Shown here: positions 6,297-13,532 of the stretch, one piece after another
Layout: each line of letters begins with the position of its first letter
How positions within the stretch are numbered: the first letter of the stretch is position 1
Source: an uncultured Clostridia bacterium
GTDB taxonomy: Bacteria; Bacillota; Clostridia; UBA1381
Reading direction: 5' to 3'
Assembly: GCA_905235885.1 (NCBI GenBank)
Contig: CAJONM010000121.1
Location: forward strand, 1-13,532
DNA length: 13,532 nucleotides
Program-made: the position numbers and the translations under genes
The notes under the pieces: generated by a model
The model's database searches: none
Told to the model about the DNA's origin: nothing
What the model saw: the letters and a program-made list of their open reading frames with translations, nothing else

Positions 6297-7221
6297 GACA
6301 TTTAATTATACGGCTAATAAGGTAAAGTTCCTTCTTCTGCCGGTTTTGATTATTGTTCTTGGCGTTGTGATGTACCTCGTACACGGCGGATTTAATTTTG
6401 ATGTAGAGTTCGTCGGCGGTATAAGAATGCAGGTCACGATAGATGAAAACTTCAACAACAGCGATATTGCCGATATCGTAAAAGACGCTACCGGTCTTGA
6501 CGCTACGGTGCAGAAGTCGGCGACAGACAATACAGTTATAATCAAGCTCCCGGCAACGGATGACGAGGACGGCGGCGAGTCGAACAAGAACGCTGTATTG
6601 GAAGCATTGGCGGAGAAATACACATTTGACAGTGAATCCGTTGAGGTGCAGTCGGCGGCGGCAAGCTTCGGCAGAGAGGTTCAGACAAAGGCGCTGACAT
6701 ATACGCTGTTTGCGATACTGTGCATACTCATATATATCATCATCCGTTTCGAGTGGAGAAGCGCGGTAATGGCTGTACTGGCATTGGCACTGAATGTACT
6801 CGTTATGGCGTCGATATATACGATCACGAATATCGCGCTCAATACGACATTTATTGCGGCTATGCTTACGGTCGTTGGTTATTCGATAAACAACACCATC
6901 GTAATATTTGACCGTATCCGCGAAAATATGAAGCTGCGCAGACGCACAGAGTCGATCTCGGAGATGACAAACAGAAGCATCAACGAAACATTGGGTCGTA
7001 CCATAAACTCGACAATAACGACGCTGATAACGATAGTATTGATATACATCATCGGCGTAACGACTATCAAGGAATTTGCGCTTCCGCTCATTATCGGTAT
7101 AGTGATCGGTGCGTACACATCCATTTTCCTTGCAAGCACATTCTGGGCTGCATGGAAGGAGTCGGAGGCACAGGCAAAGGCTGCCGCTGCGGCAGAGCGC
7201 CGTTCCTCAAAGAAAAAATAA
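6289..7221 (+). CDS. secF: Protein translocase subunit SecF
   Basis: Partner of SecD in the Sec accessory complex of the cytoplasmic membrane. Using GTG 6289 the product is 310 aa, a normal length. It has an N-terminal membrane helix (about 12-31), then the SecF head motif NFDVEFVGGIRM, a short extracellular P1-like domain, and five further membrane segments. GYSINNTIVIFDRIREN (from G197) is the TM4 signature of SecF, in which a family Asp is replaced by Asn (GYSIND becomes GYSINN). The C-terminus is basic (ERRSSKKK). The start overlaps the secD stop by 8 bases (GTGAATAA), so the two are translationally coupled. A strong intrinsic terminator follows 7 bases after the stop. I see no defect. 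Confidence 0.95.
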   Translation: MNKTFNYTANKVKFLLLPVLIIVLGVVMYLVHGGFNFDVEFVGGIRMQVTIDENFNNSDIADIVKDATGLDATVQKSATDNTVIIKLPATDDEDGGESNKNAVLEALAEKYTFDSESVEVQSAAASFGREVQTKALTYTLFAILCILIYIIIRFEWRSAVMAVLALALNVLVMASIYTITNIALNTTFIAAMLTVVGYSINNTIVIFDRIRENMKLRRRTESISEMTNRSINETLGRTINSTITTLITIVLIYIIGVTTIKEFALPLIIGIVIGAYTSIFLASTFWAAWKESEAQAKAAAAAERRSSKKK

Positions 7222-7228
7222 TACCGAT

Positions 7229-7258
7229 AAAAGGGACTCTGTAAAAAGTCCCTTTTTG
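7229..7258 (+). terminator. Intrinsic terminator of secDF
   Basis: AAAAGGGACT (7229-7238) and AGTCCCTTTT (7247-7256) form a perfect 10-bp stem with an 8-base loop. The final U-tract runs 7253-7257. This is a classic Rho-independent terminator. Confidence 0.92.
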
Positions 7259-7289
7259 CTTTATAAGAAATTGCTTTCTCATAAAGCAA
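7256..7289. repeat. Inverted repeat directly after the secDF terminator
   Basis: TTGCTTTAT (7256-7264) pairs with ATAAAGCAA (7281-7289). Inside, after one mismatch, AGAAA (7266-7270) pairs with TTTCT (7275-7279), leaving a TTGC loop. It is followed by A-rich rather than T-rich sequence, so it is not a second terminator on the + strand. Confidence 0.6.
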
Positions 7290-7304
7290 AAAAGGATTTA
7301 ATTA

Positions 7305-7412
7305 CCCGTGCGAAATATCCGACCTATGGTCGGAAACGCACATGGGCATAACAAAGCGCTTTATCTTCTCTGCCCGCCGCAGGCGTGCACCGAATGCGCT
7401 TTGTTCTTTCGG
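7305..7412. other. Structured intergenic element between secF and der (possible small RNA or old repeat)
   Basis: Two hairpins lie side by side. In the first, CCGACC (7319-7324) and GGTCGG (7328-7333) are closed by GTGCG (7308-7312) and CGCAC (7337-7341), and then CCC (7305-7307) and GGG (7344-7346). In the second, AACAAAGCGC (7350-7359) pairs perfectly with GCGCTTTGTT (7396-7405). It encloses CGCC-GCA-GGCG (7375-7385). An alternative pair, CCGAA (7390-7394) with TTCGG (7408-7412), competes with that stem. It lies between the secF terminator and the der promoter, so it is not part of either mapped transcript. No promoter for it is convincing on either strand. Confidence 0.45.
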
Positions 7413-7425
7413 ACAAAATAACCAC

Positions 7426-7454
7426 TTGATTATTTGATACACATATGGTAAAAT
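7426..7454 (+). promoter_or_regulatory. Sigma-A promoter for the der operon
   Basis: TTGATT (7426-7431), 17-base spacer, TAAAAT (7449-7454) preceded by TGG, an extended -10. A leader of about 50 bases follows to the der ATG. Confidence 0.78.
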
Positions 7455-7509
7455 GGAAATATAAAATAGATTAGCTGTGCCATTGCGCAGCAATGAAACG
7501 GAGAAGAGT

Positions 7510-8832
7510 ATGAAACCCATAGTAGCCATTGTCGGCAGACCGAATGTTGGCAAATCGACATTATTCAACAAAATAGCGGGACAGCGTATAAGCATAGTTG
7601 AGGACACTCCGGGCGTTACGCGCGACAGAGTGCATTCGGAGGCAACCTGGCTCGACAAGCATTTTACGATAATAGATACGGGCGGTATCGAGCCTATGTC
7701 AAAGGACGAGATTTTGTCAAAGATGCGCGAGCAGGCGCAGATAGCCATTGATATGGCGGACGTGGCGGTGCTTGTTGTCGATGTCAAGGACGGCGTTACG
7801 GCAAATGATATAGAGGTATCGCAGATGCTGCTGAAGGCAAAAAAGAAGATAGTTCTTGCCGTCAACAAGGTAGATAACATCGGTGCGCCGCCTATGGAAT
7901 TTTATGAATTTTATAATCTCGGACTGGGCGAGCCGGTCGCTGTATCGGCGGCAAACGGACTGGGACTGGGCGATCTGCTCGATGAAGTGACCGCGCTCTT
8001 TCCCATAGATGCCGACACAGCCGAGGAGGAGGGCGTTATAAAGGTCGCCGTTGTCGGCAGACCGAACGCTGGCAAATCGTCTATCATAAACCGCATAATC
8101 GGAGAGGAGCGCGTTATAGTTTCAGATATTGCAGGAACAACGCGCGATGCGATAGATACGCGCTATGAGCGTGGCGAGGACAAATTTTTATTCATAGATA
8201 CCGCCGGTATACGCCGCAAGAGCAAGGTAAGCGAGGCGGTGGAGCGATACAGCGTTCTGCGTTCATTTACAGCCATAGACAGATGCGATGTATGCGTTAT
8301 TATGATAGACGGTACGGAGGGCGTTGCCGAGCAGGACACGAAAATTGCCGGATACGCCAATGAGCAGGGTAAGGCATGCATATTCGTAATAAATAAATGG
8401 GACATTGTCACGAAAAATGACAAGACAATGAACGAATACAAGCACAAAATACGAGAAACATTTGCATTTATGCAGTACGCATCGATGATGTTCGTAAGCG
8501 CCAAAACGGGGCAGCGCATCGACAGGCTTTTCGACGAGATAAAGGCTGTAAACGAGCAGCATAAGCGACGCATCTCCACAGGAATGCTCAATGATGTCAT
8601 AAACGAGGCTATAAACAAACAGCAGCCGCCGTCGGATAAGGGCAAAAGGCTACGCATATATTACGGAACGCAGGTAAGCGTTGCACCGCCGACATTTGTG
8701 CTGTTCGTAAACGATAAGGATCTGTTCCACTTCTCATATAAACGGTTTATTGAAAATCAGATACGCGAGAATTTTGGATTTGATGGAACTCCGATAGTTA
8801 TACTGATAAGAGAAAGGAAGAAGGATAAATGA
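7510..8832 (+). CDS. der: Ribosome biogenesis GTPase Der (EngA), double GTPase
   Basis: Essential GTPase with two G domains and a C-terminal KH-like domain, needed for 50S subunit maturation in the cytoplasm. From ATG 7510 the product is 440 aa, the usual length. First G domain: GRPNVGKST (9-17), DTGG (56-59), NKVD (119-122). Second G domain: GRPNAGKSS (183-191), DTAG (230-233), NKWD (295-298). The KH-like end includes LRIYYGTQVSVAPPTFVLFVND and closes with a basic tail. The start is preferred because MKPIVAIVGRPN is the normal N-terminus and GGAG (7500-7503) precedes it; the open frame extends back to GTG 7477 without support. The stop overlaps plsY by 4 bases (ATGA). It is the first gene of a probable five-gene operon. 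Confidence 0.97.
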   Translation: MKPIVAIVGRPNVGKSTLFNKIAGQRISIVEDTPGVTRDRVHSEATWLDKHFTIIDTGGIEPMSKDEILSKMREQAQIAIDMADVAVLVVDVKDGVTANDIEVSQMLLKAKKKIVLAVNKVDNIGAPPMEFYEFYNLGLGEPVAVSAANGLGLGDLLDEVTALFPIDADTAEEEGVIKVAVVGRPNAGKSSIINRIIGEERVIVSDIAGTTRDAIDTRYERGEDKFLFIDTAGIRRKSKVSEAVERYSVLRSFTAIDRCDVCVIMIDGTEGVAEQDTKIAGYANEQGKACIFVINKWDIVTKNDKTMNEYKHKIRETFAFMQYASMMFVSAKTGQRIDRLFDEIKAVNEQHKRRISTGMLNDVINEAINKQQPPSDKGKRLRIYYGTQVSVAPPTFVLFVNDKDLFHFSYKRFIENQIRENFGFDGTPIVILIRERKKDK

Positions 8833-9452
8833 TATACGCGATTATCGTAGCGGCAGCGGCTTATCTTATAGGCAGCTTCAATTCATCAATAGTTATATCC
8901 CGTATGGTTACGGGCAAGGATATACGCCAGAGCGGCTCCGGAAATGCCGGCGCGACAAATATGCTCCGCACAATGGGGAAGAAATACGCGGCCATAACGC
9001 TTATTATAGATGTTCTTAAAGGCGTTATCGCCGTATTGATCGCAAGATACATAAACGGCGGCATTGAAGCGATGCCGTATATCGCCGGACTGTGCGTTGT
9101 GCTGGGACACAATTTTCCGATATTTTTCGGATTTAAGGGCGGCAAGGGCGTTGCAACCTCGCTCGGTGTTGTGATGATGCTGGATTGGAAGGTAGGGCTT
9201 GTAGTGCTCGCCGTCGCGCTTCTTATAATGGTGACGACGCGATATGTTTCGCTCGGCTCGATCGTTGCGGCAATAGTGTTTGCGGCGCTTGAGGTAGCCC
9301 AAATGGTAATGATGGGTTATGTCGATATTGTAAAGCTTATATGCGTTATCGCGCTTGCCGCGCTGCTGATAGCAAGGCATCATGAGAATATAGGCAGACT
9401 GCTGAGCGGTACTGAAAACAAGCTCGGCGCGAAAAAGGAGAAATCACGATGA
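8829..9452 (+). CDS. plsY: Acyl-phosphate:glycerol-3-phosphate acyltransferase
   Basis: Membrane enzyme that transfers an acyl group from acyl-phosphate to glycerol-3-phosphate, the first committed step of phospholipid synthesis in Gram-positive bacteria. It is 207 aa with several hydrophobic segments. The three family motifs are present: GSFNSS near the N-terminus, SGSGNAGATNMLRTMG in the first loop, and GHNFPIFFGFKGGKGVATSLG in the second. The end is basic and soluble. ATGA overlaps link it to der before and gpsA after. GpsA makes its substrate, so the two form a metabolic pair. Confidence 0.97.
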   Translation: MIYAIIVAAAAYLIGSFNSSIVISRMVTGKDIRQSGSGNAGATNMLRTMGKKYAAITLIIDVLKGVIAVLIARYINGGIEAMPYIAGLCVVLGHNFPIFFGFKGGKGVATSLGVVMMLDWKVGLVVLAVALLIMVTTRYVSLGSIVAAIVFAALEVAQMVMMGYVDIVKLICVIALAALLIARHHENIGRLLSGTENKLGAKKEKSR

Positions 9453-10429
9453 AAACAGCGGTTATCGGCTCCGGCGGCTGGGGGACGGCTATGGCTGTCC
9501 TTTTGGCAGGCAAGGGCAACGATGTATATTTATGGTCATGGATACAGGAGGAAACGGACAGGCTCAACCGTGACCGCGAAAATAAGGAGTTTTTGCCGGG
9601 GGTCATGATACCGGATAATGTTATATGCACGCACGATATGGGCGAATGTATAAACGGTGCCGATGTGATCGTCACCGCCGCGCCGTCACCGGCAACGCGG
9701 ACTACGGCAAAGCAGATGGCACAGTATGTAAAGCCGTCGCAGAGGATCGTCAACATCTCAAAGGGCTTGGAGGGTGAGCTTCGCCTTTCCGAGGTGTACG
9801 GTCAGGAAATACCTGATGCGGACATATCCGTCCTCAGTGGTCCGTCTCACGCAGAAGAGGTCGGACGCGGTATACCGACAACTGTTGTTATCGCGTCAAA
9901 AAATGCGAAAACGGCAAAATATTTGCAAAATATATTTATGACCGATCGGTTCAGGGTATATACATCCGATGATATTATCGGTGTTGAGCTTGGCGGCGCG
10001 CTCAAAAATGTGATTGCGCTGTGCGCCGGCATTTCCGATGGCTTAGGATATGGCGATAATACGAAGGCGGCGCTCATAACGCGCGGAGTGGCGGAAATCA
10101 CGCGGCTTGGTGTTGCTATGGGAGCGAAAGCGTCCACATTTGCCGGACTGTCCGGATTGGGCGATCTTATCGTAACGGGAACGAGCCGTCTGTCACGCAA
10201 CCATACGGCAGGTGAGCTGCTCGGTCAGGGTATGACGCTTGATGAAACGCTCGAAAAGGTGCATATGGTCGTGGAGGGCGTTAATACCGCGTCCGCTGCG
10301 TACAACCTCAGCAAAAAGTACAATGTCGAAACACCCATAATCGAGCAGGCATATAATGTGCTTTATAAAAATACCGATCCGTCAAAGGCGGTAAACCTGC
10401 TCATGACAAGAGAAAGGAAATCCGAATAA
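9449..10429 (+). CDS. gpsA: Glycerol-3-phosphate dehydrogenase [NAD(P)+]
   Basis: Reduces dihydroxyacetone phosphate to sn-glycerol-3-phosphate, the backbone for PlsY, in the cytoplasm. It is 326 aa, close to the usual ~335. The N-terminal Rossmann nucleotide loop GSGGWGTAM starts at G7. ISKGLEG, LSGPSHAEEVGRG, and GGALKNVIALCAGISDGLGYGDNTKAAL follow; K186 in ALKN is the expected catalytic lysine. GLSGLGDLIVTGTS is the usual substrate-domain motif. It starts in an ATGA overlap with plsY, and an internal AAAGGAG (9434-9440) serves as ribosome-binding site. The next ORF begins on the base after its TAA. Confidence 0.97.
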   Translation: MKTAVIGSGGWGTAMAVLLAGKGNDVYLWSWIQEETDRLNRDRENKEFLPGVMIPDNVICTHDMGECINGADVIVTAAPSPATRTTAKQMAQYVKPSQRIVNISKGLEGELRLSEVYGQEIPDADISVLSGPSHAEEVGRGIPTTVVIASKNAKTAKYLQNIFMTDRFRVYTSDDIIGVELGGALKNVIALCAGISDGLGYGDNTKAALITRGVAEITRLGVAMGAKASTFAGLSGLGDLIVTGTSRLSRNHTAGELLGQGMTLDETLEKVHMVVEGVNTASAAYNLSKKYNVETPIIEQAYNVLYKNTDPSKAVNLLMTRERKSE

Positions 10430-11584
10430 ATGGAGCTATTTATATTCAGCGATATAGAGAAGGATGCGACGATAAAGGCGATTTTGGAAAAGGACAGCGT
10501 TCCGCTGCTGCGCGGAATAGTTAATTTTGCCGAAACCGAGGGTGTCACAGACAGCAGCATCAGGGAATATGTTGTTACGCTGCTTGCCAATGATGAAAAT
10601 GTCGTATCCGGAATTTGCAGAGCGCAGAAAACTGTTGGAGAAAATCTCAAAAACTTTGCCAAGCTCGACACGGAGCTTATATATAAAAAGCTTTTGTCTA
10701 CGGCAGCCGTAAAATATACGCCGTCAGGCAACGACACGGGCTTTTATGAGGGATATGTCCGTTCGATCAGGGAAATAACGGCGGCGAAGGATGCCGATCA
10801 GCTGCTTGACAGGCTGATGCACCATTACAGGACGCTGGGCTGCGGCTTGCTCTCGAAATATATTGCGTACCGCTATGATGGCAAGGAGCTTTGCGGAATA
10901 CCGAATTTTGATAAGACCGTATTTGATGATATGGTCGGATTGGAGCGGCAGAAAGCCGTTTTAAGGGAAAACACACAGGCATTTTTGGACGGCGGATTTG
11001 CCAACAATGTAATGCTGTTCGGCGACAGAGGCACGGGAAAATCGTCGTCTGTAAAGGCGCTGCTCAATGAATACGCCGCGCAGGGACTGAGAGTGATCGA
11101 AGTACCGAAGAGCGCGATAACGAAAATTCCCGATCTCACGCGAATTTTAGAGCAGTCGCCCCATAAATACATATTATTCCTTGACGATCTTACATTTGAA
11201 CGGCACGATACCGAGTATCGTTCCCTGAAGATCGCCATGGAAGGGCAGCTTAGTGCGGTGGCAGGGAATGTGCTTGTATATGCAACATCAAACAGGCGGC
11301 ATCTTATACGCGAAACATGGGCGGATCGAGACGGAGGTGAGGTACACGCCAATGATAATAAGCAGGAAATGCTCTCGCTTGCGGAGCGTTTCGGAATAAA
11401 CCTGTATTTCCCGGCACCGGACGCAAAGGAATACTTGGAGATAATACGGGTGCTGCTTGAAAGAAACGGCATAGAAATGAACGATGAAATAAAGCAGGAG
11501 GCAATGCGTAAGCAAATGCGAATAGGCGGTAAGAGCGGCAGATGCGCAAGGCAATTTGTCGCTGAATATCTGCAAAGGAACTGA
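10430..11584 (+). CDS. DUF815-family AAA+ ATPase
   Basis: A 384-residue cytoplasmic P-loop ATPase of the DUF815 group; substrate and partners are unknown. The first ~160 residues are helical and poorly conserved. The ATPase core starts around DDMVGLERQK. Walker A is GDRGTGKSS (198-206, K204), Walker B is ILFLDD (248-253, D252/D253), and ATSNRRHL (285-292) is the sensor-like segment. SLAERFGINLYFPAPD and a C-terminal helical lid (GGKSGRCARQF) match the family. It begins immediately after the gpsA stop with AAAGGA (10412-10417) in the end of gpsA, so it is transcribed with der-plsY-gpsA. The neighbours do not reveal its role. Confidence 0.88.
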   Translation: MELFIFSDIEKDATIKAILEKDSVPLLRGIVNFAETEGVTDSSIREYVVTLLANDENVVSGICRAQKTVGENLKNFAKLDTELIYKKLLSTAAVKYTPSGNDTGFYEGYVRSIREITAAKDADQLLDRLMHHYRTLGCGLLSKYIAYRYDGKELCGIPNFDKTVFDDMVGLERQKAVLRENTQAFLDGGFANNVMLFGDRGTGKSSSVKALLNEYAAQGLRVIEVPKSAITKIPDLTRILEQSPHKYILFLDDLTFERHDTEYRSLKIAMEGQLSAVAGNVLVYATSNRRHLIRETWADRDGGEVHANDNKQEMLSLAERFGINLYFPAPDAKEYLEIIRVLLERNGIEMNDEIKQEAMRKQMRIGGKSGRCARQFVAEYLQRN

Positions 11585-11598
11585 TTGGAGGCACTTAT

Positions 11599-12606
11599 AT
11601 GAAAAGAATAATCGGAATTACGGCTGCGGCTGTAATGACATTTACAAGCTCCATATTTGCCGCATACGGCAATGTGGGCGGATATATGGACGGAGATAAC
11701 CTAACGATTGAGCACAGTGGCTCGGACGCGGCGGTCGTTGCGGTATATGATGATAACGGAAGGCTCGTATATGCCGATCACGCAAAATATGACGATGGAA
11801 AATATAATTTATCCCTGCCAGACGGTATGGCGGATAAAAAGATCAGGCTGATAGCCGGCGAGGAAGAAACATATGATGTTACGATCGGCGAACCGGATCC
11901 GACCGAAGCACCGACTGAAGAAGCGGAGCAAGCAACGCCGTTCCCGGCAATGTATGAAAAGGAAGGGAATGCGATACACGCTCCGGCATTGATAAGAAAG
12001 GTAACTAAGACAGTAGACGAGGAGGGCGAGCTGATATACAGACTTTCAATGTATTATCAGGGCGCGGAAACGGAGGCGGATGTAAAGGAAACCGTCACGA
12101 TAGCGTCCGCGCCGGCGCAGCAGTCGTATGTCGTGGGAGAAACGGCGGCGGCGCTAAAAGAGGGTGATGTCATTCACTTTGTATGTAATCTCAGCCACAA
12201 AATAAAATCAATCAACCTCATATATCGCTCCGATTTCACCAAATATGTCCAGACCGGAACAGACACAGCCAATGCTCTCGGATCGGACGGCACAAACACA
12301 TATGCATTCGGCATACCCGTAAAAACCGAAAAGGGATATATTTCTCTTTCATCGGGCAACGGTATCATAAAGGATATTGATGTTGCCGCCGGCGCGTTTG
12401 TGTATGGAGTAAAGAATGTGTCAAAGGGGTATATGACCGATTTCTTGGGCATAGGATCGGCAAGCGTACCAAAGGTCGCAGTGCCGCATGATCACTTTGA
12501 CGATGACGGCACCATAATCACATGGACAGGCATTGATATTGATTACTATGTCCTTGCCCGACTCGTGGACGGGGCGGCAACGGATATCGTGGTTATCGAA
12601 TATTAA
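11599..12606 (+). CDS. Predicted secreted protein, unknown function
   Basis: I do not recognise a characterised family. The 335-residue product begins with a signal peptide: basic MKR, a hydrophobic stretch 4-20, and a probable signal-peptidase I site near A21/A22. Residues ~23-95 look like a small beta-rich domain (VVAVYDDNGRLVYAD, then DGKYNLSLPDG). A Pro/Thr/Glu linker follows (98-116, with DPTEAPTEEAEQATPFP), then a larger beta-rich C-terminal domain with LKEGDVIHFVCN and WTGIDIDYYVLARLVDG. No cell-wall anchor, LysM or S-layer repeats are visible, so it may be released or loosely attached. GGAGG (11587-11591) gives a good ribosome-binding site 7 bases before the ATG. The gene is 14 bases after the ATPase gene, apparently the last of the der operon. 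No intrinsic terminator is seen after its TAA. Confidence 0.8.
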   Translation: MKRIIGITAAAVMTFTSSIFAAYGNVGGYMDGDNLTIEHSGSDAAVVAVYDDNGRLVYADHAKYDDGKYNLSLPDGMADKKIRLIAGEEETYDVTIGEPDPTEAPTEEAEQATPFPAMYEKEGNAIHAPALIRKVTKTVDEEGELIYRLSMYYQGAETEADVKETVTIASAPAQQSYVVGETAAALKEGDVIHFVCNLSHKIKSINLIYRSDFTKYVQTGTDTANALGSDGTNTYAFGIPVKTEKGYISLSSGNGIIKDIDVAAGAFVYGVKNVSKGYMTDFLGIGSASVPKVAVPHDHFDDDGTIITWTGIDIDYYVLARLVDGAATDIVVIEY

Positions 12607-12630
12607 AAATAAACTAAAGACAAATTTATG

Positions 12631-12659
12631 TTGACATATTATGTGGGATAATGTATAAT
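12631..12659 (+). promoter_or_regulatory. Fully consensus sigma-A promoter for the symporter gene
   Basis: TTGACA (12631-12636), 17-base spacer, TATAAT (12654-12659): all twelve box positions match the consensus. The spacer holds a small dyad, ATTAT (12639-12643) with ATAAT (12649-12653), centred between the boxes, which could be a repressor site (inference). Confidence 0.92.
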
Positions 12660-12691
12660 TAACCGCAGAATTAAACATAGGAGGGAAAGCA

Positions 12692-13532
12692 ATGACTAAC
12701 CTATATATAATGATTTCCATTGCGGCATACCTGCTCATCGTATTGGGTGTGGGGGTATGGTTTTCAAACAAAAATAAAACTACAGATGATTTCTATCTCG
12801 GAGGGCGTAAGCTCGGCCCGTTTGTAACGGCAATGAGCGCGGAGGCGTCGGATATGTCGAGCTATCTGCTCATGGGCGTACCCGGAGTTGCGCTTCTTAC
12901 CGGACTTGCGGACGCGTCATGGACGGCGATTGGACTTGCGATAGGTACATATCTGAACTGGCTTATCGTAGCGAAGCGGCTCAGACGCTATTCAAGCAAG
13001 TGCAATGCCGCAACTCTGCCGGCGTTCTTCTCGGAGCGTTTCAGAGATAAATCAAGGATATTGAGCGTGATGGCGGCAGTCGTAATAATAATCTTCTTTG
13101 TACCGTATACAGCATCGGGCTTTGCCGCTTGCGGAAAGCTGTTTAACTCCTTGTTCGGCGTTGATTATGTTATGGCAATGGTCATCTGCGCGGCAGTCAT
13201 CATATTGTATACGATGCTCGGCGGATTTCTTGCGGCAAGTACAAGCGACTTTATACAGAGCATAGTTATGACTGTCGCGCTTGTTATTGTATTGTGGTAC
13301 GGTATAAACCATGCCGGCGGCTGGACAAATGTTATCGAAAACGCAAAATCGATCCCCGGATATTTCAGTATGACAAGCACATATTCTTCGGCAGATAACG
13401 CGGCGGCACCGTATAATCTGTTTACGATATGCTCCACCATGGCATGGGGCTTGGGATATTTCGGTATGCCGCACATCCTTTTAAGATTTATGGCTATCGA
13501 GAATGTAGATAAGCTTACTCTTTCAAGAAGAA
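12692..13532 (+). CDS. putP: Sodium/solute symporter, PutP (proline) type (3' end beyond window)
   Basis: Member of the SSS family, most like the sodium/proline symporter PutP, importing solute with Na+ across the cytoplasmic membrane. The frame is open from ATG 12692 to the window end (280 codons of about 500), with AGGAGGG (12679-12685) six bases before the start. Hydrophobic helix 1 is at the N-terminus, followed by TTDDFYLGGRKLGPFVTAMS. Then comes AEASDMSSYLLMGVPG, which in PutP forms part of the Na+/proline site. Further matches are LPAFFSERFRDKSRIL, FFVPYTASGFAACGKLF, ILYTMLGGFLAASTSDFIQ and WGLGYFGMPHILLRFMA. Proline as substrate is inferred from similarity to PutP; other amino acids are possible. 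The gene has its own very strong promoter and is not obviously co-regulated with its neighbours. Confidence 0.9.
   Translation, partial: MTNLYIMISIAAYLLIVLGVGVWFSNKNKTTDDFYLGGRKLGPFVTAMSAEASDMSSYLLMGVPGVALLTGLADASWTAIGLAIGTYLNWLIVAKRLRRYSSKCNAATLPAFFSERFRDKSRILSVMAAVVIIIFFVPYTASGFAACGKLFNSLFGVDYVMAMVICAAVIILYTMLGGFLAASTSDFIQSIVMTVALVIVLWYGINHAGGWTNVIENAKSIPGYFSMTSTYSSADNAAAPYNLFTICSTMAWGLGYFGMPHILLRFMAIENVDKLTLSRR

Noticed and set aside
7477..7509. GTG extension of der
   Set aside because: The 11 extra residues do not match Der and there is no ribosome-binding site; ATG 7510 gives the normal N-terminus.
7493..7513. Six-codon frame MKRRRV whose TGA overlaps the der ATG (possible leader peptide)
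   Set aside because: No clear ribosome-binding site and no attenuator structure nearby; probably chance.
7302..7880. 192-codon open frame on the minus strand across the secF-der spacer and the start of der
   Set aside because: Composition is Ser/Thr/Ile-rich low complexity typical of the reverse of a conserved gene; no ribosome-binding site or convincing promoter; der on the + strand is certain.
1..13532. Search for mobile elements, CRISPR arrays, tRNA genes or a defence cluster
   Set aside because: No transposase, integrase, regular spacer-repeat pattern, tRNA-like cloverleaf or defence-type gene was seen; gene content is housekeeping plus a few unknowns.

Overview
The window looks like a chromosomal segment of an anaerobic Clostridia-type Firmicute, probably a gut or sediment relative of the Oscillospirales/Lachnospirales. 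The grounds are a PyrK-coupled class 1B dihydroorotate dehydrogenase, a type-2 OMP decarboxylase, a LarC-family gene, PlsY/GpsA lipid genes behind der, a DUF815 ATPase, frequent ATA isoleucine codons, intermediate GC, strong AGGAGG ribosome-binding sites and near-consensus sigma-A promoters. All genes are on the + strand. No tRNA, rRNA, CRISPR array or mobile element is visible.

Layout. (1) 1-3247: 3' part of the de novo pyrimidine operon, pyrC (5' truncated by the window edge), pyrF, pyrK, pyrD. pyrF is broken: an in-frame TAG at 1384-1386 is followed in the same frame by the remainder of the protein up to 1536, and a loop of about 20 codons is also missing. (2) 3248-4729: an intergenic region with a 33-bp near-perfect palindrome, a second hairpin and a set of 20-bp-phased TTTTCG repeats running into a strong promoter. 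It is followed by a single-gene unit encoding a divergent LarC/DUF111 protein. (3) 4738-7258: a strong promoter, secD and secF (overlapping) and an intrinsic terminator. SecD carries a 70-residue acidic Glu/Ala/Thr insert. (4) 7256-7412: a short intergenic stretch dense in inverted repeats, with no gene. (5) 7426-12606: promoter, der, plsY and gpsA (both junctions ATGA overlaps), then a DUF815 AAA+ ATPase and an unrecognised secreted protein, apparently one operon. (6) 12631-end: a fully consensus promoter and the first 280 codons of a PutP-type sodium/solute symporter, cut by the window end.

How the genes work together: PyrC, PyrD/PyrK and PyrF are successive steps to UMP. SecD/SecF assist Sec protein export. 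Der matures the 50S ribosome, while GpsA and PlsY make and acylate glycerol-3-phosphate for phospholipids. Most of the window is conserved housekeeping sequence. The items most worth checking are the double lesion in pyrF (nonsense codon plus loop deletion, in an operon that otherwise looks functional), the LarC homologue that has lost several family-signature residues, the SecD acidic insert and the structured spacer upstream of der. I did not find convincing evidence of a wholly new multi-gene system.
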